Part shown: positions 1 to 4,639 of the stretch, piece after piece
Layout: each line of letters opens with the position of its first letter
Position numbering within the stretch: position 1 is the first letter of the stretch
NCBI GenBank assembly: GCA_023251275.1
Contig: JAHEZC010000185.1
Coordinates: forward strand, 1 to 5,997
Reading direction: 5' to 3'
Length of the DNA stretch: 5,997 bases
Source: Parafilimonas sp.
GTDB taxonomy: Bacteria > Bacteroidota > Bacteroidia > Chitinophagales > Chitinophagaceae
The notes under the pieces: generated by a model
Seen by the model: the letters and a program-made list of their open reading frames with translations, nothing else
Database searches by the model: none
Told to the model about the DNA's origin: nothing
Translations under genes and position numbers: made by a program

Positions 1-1
1 A

Positions 2-280
2 GTGAAAAAACATAAAGCAAAACATGCGAGAGAAAAAATTAAAACTTTATGTGAGCACATTTCTATCGCTGAAACTACTGCAACATCTGTGGCTTATACC
101 TTAAAGAATTTATCCATCCATGATTTCGAAGATGGCCTTGAATATTATACAGCCATTGAGAACAAGTGCCAATACATTATTACAGAAGATGTCAAAGATT
201 TTTATTTTTCAGAGATTCCTGTTTTTAACAGCAAAGATTTTTTTGAGAAATGCGTATTAATAAAAGATAAACGGCTGTAG
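2..280 (+). CDS. PIN-domain ribonuclease (probable VapC-like toxin), 5' end cut by window edge
   Basis: This is the C-terminal two thirds of a small PIN-domain protein; 92 residues are visible. PIN proteins of this type are metal-dependent RNases of about 135-140 residues, usually toxins of toxin-antitoxin pairs, so roughly 45 N-terminal residues, including the first catalytic Asp, should lie left of the window. The GTG at position 2 is read here as an internal Val codon, because the protein enters in the middle of the fold. Visible family signatures are H-D-F-E-D (residues 40-44), followed by a helix, and I-I-T-E-D-V-K-D-F (59-67), with acidic residues D44, D63 and D66 as likely metal ligands, then the closing strand and S-x-x-x-F helix (77-81). 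Any antitoxin gene would be outside the window, normally directly upstream. The PIN assignment is fairly firm; the toxin role is inferred. Confidence 0.75.
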   Translation: MKKHKAKHAREKIKTLCEHISIAETTATSVAYTLKNLSIHDFEDGLEYYTAIENKCQYIITEDVKDFYFSEIPVFNSKDFFEKCVLIKDKRL

Positions 281-329
281 TAATTATCACATTGCTGGAA
301 ACTTGAATTGATTAATACAATTATTTCTT

Positions 330-1061
330 TTGAAATCTGATCCATCAAAAAAAATTATCATCATCGGCGCTACATCAGGCATTGGTAAAGCTTTAGCTGA
401 ATTGTATGTGCAGAAAGGAAATTATGTAGGCATCACAGGAAGAAGATTTAATTTACTCCAGTCGTTGCGTCAACAATATCCTGAACAGATTCTCACTGAA
501 TGCTTTGATGTAAGAGGCGATCAAAATATTCATCACCTCAATTCATTGATCGAACAATTGGGCGGGCTTGACCTGCTTATTTATAATGCAGGTTATGGCG
601 AAGTAAGCAAAACACTTAACTGGGAAATTGAAAAAGCTACTTATGAAACCAATGTAAGAGGATTTATTGAAATTATTAATTACAGCTTCAATTACTTTGT
701 ACAACAAGGTAATGGGCATATAGCTGCTACTTCATCAATAGCTGCAATCCGTGGTAATAGTTGGGCGCCTGCCTACAGCGCAAGCAAATCTTTTATGAGC
801 AATTATATGGAAGGATTATATATGAAAGCAAAGAGGATGAGGTTGCCCATATATGTGACAGATATTCAACCGGGTTTTGTAAAAACAAAACTGGCAAAAG
901 GAAATCCGCAGTTTTGGATTGCGCAAACAGATAAAGCTGTAATGCAAATAGCAAAAGCTATTGAAAAGAAAAAATGGCGAGTGTATATTACCAAACGCTG
1001 GTGGCTTATTGCACAGGTAATGAAATTAGCACCGGGATGGTTATATCACAAATTTGGATAA
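330..1061 (+). CDS. Short-chain dehydrogenase/reductase (SDR), NAD(P)-dependent
   Basis: A complete 243-residue classical SDR, a cytosolic Rossmann-fold oxidoreductase of unknown substrate. The cofactor loop is G-A-T-S-G-I-G (13-19). Basic residues R38-R39 after strand 2 suggest NADP(H) preference, and D60 is the usual adenine-contact Asp. N-A-G (86-88) is intact, and the catalytic tetrad is N108, S136, Y149 and K153 (Y-S-A-S-K, with Ser 13 residues before Tyr as in the family). P181-G182 closes the active site. The C-terminus, after K-K-K-W-R-V-Y, is basic and hydrophobic (W-W-L-I-A-Q-V-M) and may rest on the membrane. The start is TTG: an in-frame stop at 309-311 leaves only 18 bases of open frame upstream and no ATG or GTG precedes the glycine motif. 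It lies 49 bp after the PIN gene. The family is certain; the substrate cannot be told from sequence. Confidence 0.93.
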   Translation: MKSDPSKKIIIIGATSGIGKALAELYVQKGNYVGITGRRFNLLQSLRQQYPEQILTECFDVRGDQNIHHLNSLIEQLGGLDLLIYNAGYGEVSKTLNWEIEKATYETNVRGFIEIINYSFNYFVQQGNGHIAATSSIAAIRGNSWAPAYSASKSFMSNYMEGLYMKAKRMRLPIYVTDIQPGFVKTKLAKGNPQFWIAQTDKAVMQIAKAIEKKKWRVYITKRWWLIAQVMKLAPGWLYHKFG

Positions 1062-1076
1062 AGAAAAATTTTAAAC

Positions 1077-1098
1077 AAAGCTTTTTTATAAAGGCTTT
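1077..1098 (+). terminator. Weak hairpin after the SDR gene, possible terminator
   Basis: Sixteen bases after the SDR stop, AAAGCTTTT (1077-1085) can pair with AAAGGCTTT (1090-1098) around a 4-base TTAT loop. This gives a 9-bp stem with one G-U pair and only two G-C pairs. No T-run follows, so it is a poor intrinsic terminator. Its position in the only sizeable gap on this strand is the main support. Confidence 0.3.
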
Positions 1099-1198
1099 CA
1101 TTCACCCAACGTCATAATTTTAGTACTCCCGTTTCCTAAATTTTCTTTAATTCACACCTGTTAGCAACTTTATAACAATAGTTTTTTAGCCTGCACGT

Positions 1199-1206
1199 TA
1201 CTTTTG
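1199..1206 (+). promoter_or_regulatory. Bacteroidota-type -7 promoter box before the TonB-like gene
   Basis: TACTTTTG matches the Bacteroidota sigma-ABfr -7 consensus TAnnTTTG at every fixed position. It ends six bases before the ATG at 1212, so transcription would begin at or just before the start codon, giving a leaderless or near-leaderless mRNA. No clear TTTG -33 box was found at the expected spacing (about 1176-1179 reads CAAT), which lowers confidence. The rest of the 150-bp gap (1062-1211) shows only the weak hairpin and no further gene. Confidence 0.45.
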
Positions 1207-1211
1207 TGATC

Positions 1212-2087
1212 ATGAATAATAGCATAGCTGATATACAGGCCGAACGGGATAAAAACCTCAAGGCACTTGGCATTACGACCATTACATGCGCTGCTGTTTT
1301 TTTATTCTTTTTCCTGGTAAGCTGGACACTGCCGCAATTGCCTCAGCCAATCCAGGATGAAGGCATAGAAGTAAATCTTGGAAACAGCGATTTTGGCCAT
1401 GGCGATATACCTCCATTAATTCCGGGAGAACCTTCTGAAGCTCAGCAAACAAATATTAATCCACCTCCATCATCCCAGGCTCTTGCTGAAACTCAACCGG
1501 AGGCAGCACCCAATGATGAACCAGATGCGCCTGTCGTGAGCACTTCACCCAAACCGGAAAAGAAAATTAACCCTACGGCAAACCAGAATACTGTTACCAA
1601 AAAGAAAAATACACAGCCTGTTATTAATCCAACACCAGTGCCGCCCAAACCAAAAGCGGTGTATGCCGGCGGTAAGAATACCGGCAGTGGCGGCAATAAT
1701 TCAGACACATATAACAACGTACGTAACCAGGGAATAGCCGGTGGTAATGGTGACCAGGGCAAACCGAATGGAAATCCTAATTCTGATAACTACACAGGAA
1801 ACGGTGGTACGGGGAGCGGCGGAATTAGTATTTCTGATGGACTGTCAGGCAGAAGGATAGGGGGAGCGGCAAGATTTGTGGATGCATACCGATATGGAGG
1901 CACTGTGTATGTCAACGTAACGGTTGATATAAATGGTAAAGTTACAAATGCATCGCTTAAACAGGGAAGCCCTTTCGAGGATATAAATAAAATTGCTATC
2001 AGGAGGGCATACCAAATCGCTTTTTCAAAAGGAGCTGAAATGCAAACCGGCACAATAAAAATTAAGTTTGAAAATCCCAAAGGTTAA
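1212..2087 (+). CDS. TonB-like energy transducer, inner-membrane anchored
   Basis: A 291-residue protein with TonB architecture: a short cytoplasmic N-terminus, one membrane helix (about 19-38, rich in Phe, Leu and Val), a long Pro-rich periplasmic stretch (about 40-150), a Gly/Asn-rich stretch (about 151-212) and a compact C-terminal domain (about 213-287) with strand pattern G-T-V-Y-V-N-V-T-V-D-I-N-G-K-V-T. TonB proteins use ExbB/ExbD and the proton motive force to open outer-membrane receptors. The segment E-G-I-E-V-N-L-G-N just after the membrane helix is, from memory, typical of Bacteroidota TonB proteins. The C-terminal domain is short and lacks a usual W-x-P motif, so the partner could be atypical. 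No exbB or exbD is adjacent in this window. ATG 1212 is preferred over an in-frame GTG at 1206, which is part of the -7 box. The gene probably shares a transcript with folC. Confidence 0.85.
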   Translation: MNNSIADIQAERDKNLKALGITTITCAAVFLFFFLVSWTLPQLPQPIQDEGIEVNLGNSDFGHGDIPPLIPGEPSEAQQTNINPPPSSQALAETQPEAAPNDEPDAPVVSTSPKPEKKINPTANQNTVTKKKNTQPVINPTPVPPKPKAVYAGGKNTGSGGNNSDTYNNVRNQGIAGGNGDQGKPNGNPNSDNYTGNGGTGSGGISISDGLSGRRIGGAARFVDAYRYGGTVYVNVTVDINGKVTNASLKQGSPFEDINKIAIRRAYQIAFSKGAEMQTGTIKIKFENPKG

Positions 2088-2107
2088 ATTTGTCTTTTTT
2101 AAGACAG

Positions 2108-3397
2108 ATGAACTATCAGCAAACGCTTGCATATCTTTTCAGTAAACTGCCCATGTTCAGCCGCATTGGTTCGGCGGCTTTTAAGAAGGACCTTACCAAT
2201 ACAATAAGATTGTGCGAAGTTTTGGGCAACCCGCATCATCAATTTAAAAGTATTCATGTGGCAGGTACCAATGGTAAAGGATCGGTAAGCCATATTCTCG
2301 CCGCTGTTTTGCAAACTGCAGGATATAAAACGGGGTTATACACTTCTCCACATTTGAAAGATTTCAGGGAAAGAATAAAGATCAATGGCAAAATATGCGA
2401 AGAAGACTTTGTAATTGATTTTACAGAAAAAATGCAATCATTGATTGAAGAAATTGAACCTTCTTTTTTTGAGATAACGGTTGCAATGGCGTTTGAATAT
2501 TTCGCTCAGCAGAAAGTTGATATTGCGGTGATCGAAGTAGGCCTGGGCGGAAGATTAGACAGTACGAACATTATTACACCGGAACTGTGTGTAATTACTA
2601 ATATCGGATTGGATCATGTAAATATGTTGGGTGAAAGCCTTGAAAAAATTGCTTTTGAAAAAGCAGGTATTATTAAACAGAATATTGATGTGGTAATTGG
2701 TGAAGTGCTGCCTGAAACAAAGCCAGTATTTGAAAAAGGCGCATCCGAAAAAAATGCCCCCCTGCATTTTGCGTCAGAAAAAAGATATGTTGCGGACTGG
2801 AAGCATGACCATCATCAATTGCATATAACAACAGCCGATATTCCTACAGGCGCCCATGAAAATTATACTATTGACCTGCCCGGAATATACCAGGTAAAGA
2901 ATGTGCTTACAGCACTTGAAGCAATTCATCAACTGCAATTAAAAAAATGGAAAATTTCTAAAGGAGATATTTTAAAGGGTTTCTCTCAAACAAAAAAAAT
3001 TACCGGTTTGCATGGTCGTTGGGAAGAGATACAGCAACATCCTGCTATTGTGCTTGATGTGGCTCATAATGAAGACGGCATGAAGCAAATCGCAGAGCAA
3101 CTTGAGTTAAGCATTTATCATCATTTGCATATAATTATCGGTATGGTAAAGGATAAAGAAGTGGAAAAAATTTTGAAACTGTTACCAAAGCATGCAACTT
3201 ATTATTTTACTAAAGCACAGATACCAAGAGCTTTACCGGAAGATGAGCTCGCTGAAATAGCTGCTGCCATTGGATTACAAGGTAAATTATTTGCTGACGT
3301 GAATTCAGCACTTAAAGAAGCAAGACAACATGCACATAAAGATGATTTGATTTTGATAAGCGGAAGCGTATTTCTTGTCGGGGAAATAGATTATTGA
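2108..3397 (+). CDS. folC: Bifunctional folylpolyglutamate synthase / dihydrofolate synthase
   Basis: A complete 429-residue Mur-ligase-family enzyme that joins glutamate to dihydropteroate and/or extends the glutamate tail of folates, using ATP in the cytosol. The ATP loop is A-G-T-N-G-K-G-S (52-59), followed by Y-T-S-P-H-L (78-83) and F-F-E-I-T (120-124). V-I-E-V-G-L-G-G-R-L-D-S-T-N (141-154) contains metal ligand E143, N-I-G-L-D-H (165-170) contains H170, and F-E-K-A-G-I (183-188) contains K185, the lysine carbamylated in characterised FolC. The C-terminal domain has H-G-R-W-E (302-306) and L-D-V-A-H-N (316-321), so all catalytic landmarks are intact. The frame extends upstream to TTG 2090, two bases after the TonB-like stop and preceded by AAAGG at 2079-2083. 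ATG 2108 is chosen because M-N-Y-Q-Q-T-L fits the family's usual N-terminus, but the TTG remains possible. No separate promoter was seen; co-transcription with the TonB-like gene is likely. Confidence 0.96.
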   Translation: MNYQQTLAYLFSKLPMFSRIGSAAFKKDLTNTIRLCEVLGNPHHQFKSIHVAGTNGKGSVSHILAAVLQTAGYKTGLYTSPHLKDFRERIKINGKICEEDFVIDFTEKMQSLIEEIEPSFFEITVAMAFEYFAQQKVDIAVIEVGLGGRLDSTNIITPELCVITNIGLDHVNMLGESLEKIAFEKAGIIKQNIDVVIGEVLPETKPVFEKGASEKNAPLHFASEKRYVADWKHDHHQLHITTADIPTGAHENYTIDLPGIYQVKNVLTALEAIHQLQLKKWKISKGDILKGFSQTKKITGLHGRWEEIQQHPAIVLDVAHNEDGMKQIAEQLELSIYHHLHIIIGMVKDKEVEKILKLLPKHATYYFTKAQIPRALPEDELAEIAAAIGLQGKLFADVNSALKEARQHAHKDDLILISGSVFLVGEIDY

Positions 3398-3415
3398 ATT
3401 GTTAGTTATCACTTC

Positions 3416-3979
3416 TTAATGGAGGGTCATTTTTTCTAAATATCTCAGGGCATAGAATATAGTGCTCATGTGCATGGACTGTACAATGCGTTTTTCTTCG
3501 AGAAGTTGAAATAATTCTTCAAAACTGATTTCAAAAACTTCTATTTCTTCATTTTGGTCAAGTTGTTGCTCCTGCATTTTTTTACCGCCGGTTGCTACAA
3601 ACATGTGCATCAGGTTGGAATTAGTAGATGGATTTGCCGAAATATGTCCCAGGTAATGAACTGTTTCAAAAACATAGCCTGTTTCTTCCAGCATTTCCCT
3701 CCGAATGGCATCTTCAAAATTTTCATCCGTATCATCTACACAGCCGCCTGGTAATTCAATGCACACTTCTCCAAGTGCATGACGATACTGCCTGACCATA
3801 ATAATTTTTCCTTCGTCGGTTACGGGAAATGCTGTTGCCCATTCAGGAAATTCGAATACATAATAATTTTTAACAAGAGTACCGTCAGGCTTTTCACAGG
3901 TATCTTTTCTTGCCGTAAACCAGCTTTCTTTATAAATATATTCCGATGATAATACTTTCCATTTCAGATGTTCGCCCAT
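3416..3979 (-). CDS. Nudix hydrolase, ADP-ribose pyrophosphatase type
   Basis: A complete 187-residue cytosolic Nudix protein. The family cleaves nucleoside diphosphates linked to another moiety; this branch typically splits ADP-ribose or ADP-sugars into AMP and a sugar phosphate. V-R-Q-Y-R (62-66) and E-L-P-G-G (75-79) are the ADP-ribose pyrophosphatase signatures. The Nudix box runs from G79 to Y102, ending R-E-M-L-E-E-T-G-Y (94-102) with metal-binding E95, E98 and E99. Its first half has one extra residue (G-x6-E instead of G-x5-E), seen as D-D-T-D-E at 82-86. P117 lies about 15 residues beyond the box, near the position reported as a marker of ADP-ribose specificity. It follows the YfiT-like gene by 39 bp with no promoter box or Shine-Dalgarno, suggesting one transcript. 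Its stop faces the folC stop 18 bp away. The family is certain; the substrate is inferred. Confidence 0.93.
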   Translation of the reverse strand: MGEHLKWKVLSSEYIYKESWFTARKDTCEKPDGTLVKNYYVFEFPEWATAFPVTDEGKIIMVRQYRHALGEVCIELPGGCVDDTDENFEDAIRREMLEETGYVFETVHYLGHISANPSTNSNLMHMFVATGGKKMQEQQLDQNEEIEVFEISFEELFQLLEEKRIVQSMHMSTIFYALRYLEKMTLH

Positions 3980-4018
3980 AAATTGTCATTTTATTTGCAG
4001 AATTTTTTTGCAAAAAGC

Positions 4019-4546
4019 TTACCAACCCTTTCTTTCGCGCAATGCTATGATATGCTGCACATGATGTTTTCCATGCCAGGCATACATGCCAAGCAATTCC
4101 CAAAGGCTCATTTGCTTTTTATGTTCAGGGTGGAAAATAGTTTTTTGCCATTCATCTTCAGTAAGGTCTTTTATCGCAGTCACCCACCGCTGGTGAAGCG
4201 CATGGAGTAAAGTAAGAGAAATATTCACAGGCAAAGCAATTACGTCCGGCAGCTTTGCCCAGCTTTTTTCTTCATAAGTTTTTATGGTAGGATTGTCTTC
4301 CGTTAACGCAAGTTTAAAACGCATATATGCATTGATATGACTGTCGGCTACGTGGTGCACCAATTGATGCACAGTCCAGCCTCCTTCACGATAGGGCGTG
4401 TGCAATTGTGCTTCGTCTAAGTTTATAATAGCCGCTTCAAGTTCATCCGGCAAAAATCTTAAATCGAGCAGCCATTCTTCTTTCTGCTTGTTGGAGAAAG
4501 TTTGTAATAAATATTTACCAATAGGATAACGTATATCTTCTGACAT
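4019..4546 (-). CDS. YfiT/BstA-like DinB-fold metal-dependent protein (putative bacillithiol S-transferase type)
   Basis: A complete 175-residue protein of the DinB/YfiT four-helix-bundle superfamily. Y-R-E-G-G-W-T-V (52-59) followed by H-H-V-A-D-S-H (64-70), R-F-K-L-A-L-T-E-D-N-P (76-86) and W-H-G-K-H-H-V-Q-H (157-165) are hallmarks of the YfiT subgroup. The three metal-binding His are most likely H65, H158 and H162, each two residues short of those in Bacillus YfiT. Family members were first called putative metal hydrolases, and some (BstA) attach bacillithiol to electrophiles. Whether this organism makes bacillithiol cannot be judged here, so the reaction is inferred. The ATG at 4546 has no Shine-Dalgarno, but a Bacteroidota-type -7 box lies 17-24 bases upstream, behind a palindrome. 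The gene leads a two-gene unit with the Nudix hydrolase. Confidence 0.88.
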   Translation of the reverse strand: MSEDIRYPIGKYLLQTFSNKQKEEWLLDLRFLPDELEAAIINLDEAQLHTPYREGGWTVHQLVHHVADSHINAYMRFKLALTEDNPTIKTYEEKSWAKLPDVIALPVNISLTLLHALHQRWVTAIKDLTEDEWQKTIFHPEHKKQMSLWELLGMYAWHGKHHVQHIIALRERKGW

Positions 4547-4562
4547 AATGATTTTTGAGCAC

Positions 4563-4570
4563 CAAACTTA
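4563..4570 (-). promoter_or_regulatory. Bacteroidota-type -7 promoter box before the YfiT-like gene
   Basis: On the minus strand this reads TAAGTTTG, an exact match to TAnnTTTG. It ends 16 bases before the ATG at 4546, giving a leader of about 10 bases. The -33 region (about 4590-4593) has no TTTG, so recognition may be weak or depend on an activator. The box would drive the YfiT-like and Nudix genes. Confidence 0.42.
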
Positions 4571-4571
4571 T

Positions 4572-4592
4572 GAATAAATAAGATATTTATTC
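4572..4592. repeat. Perfect 9-bp inverted repeat next to the YfiT-like promoter
   Basis: GAATAAATA (4572-4580) and TATTTATTC (4584-4592) are exact reverse complements separated by AGA. The palindrome sits immediately upstream of the minus-strand -7 box, in the spacer between -33 and -7, where a regulator would block RNA polymerase. No T-run follows on either strand, which argues against an intrinsic terminator for the upstream surface-protein gene. An operator role is inferred from position only; in AT-rich DNA a palindrome of this length can arise by chance. Confidence 0.5.
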
Positions 4593-4639
4593 TTCAGGGG
4601 TAAATGGACGCAGAAATTGAATAGTGACGCTGTACCTGG

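Noticed and set aside
2..4. GTG as the true start of the PIN gene
   Set aside because: A protein starting here would lack the first third of the PIN fold and its first catalytic Asp; truncation by the window edge is simpler.
325..332. TTCTTTTG as a -7 box for the SDR gene
   Set aside because: It misses the conserved A of TAnnTTTG and overlaps the TTG start; transcription from it would begin inside the gene, where no later start precedes the cofactor loop.
1493..2080. Open frames on the minus strand opposite the TonB-like gene
   Set aside because: They mirror the Pro- and Gly-rich codons of the plus-strand gene, giving low-complexity hydrophobic translations with no recognisable domain.
3994..4014. 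TTTGCA / TGCAAA hairpin between the YfiT-like and Nudix genes
   Set aside because: The stem is only 6 bp with a 9-base AT loop and no T-run on the minus strand; it is too weak to call a terminator or attenuator.
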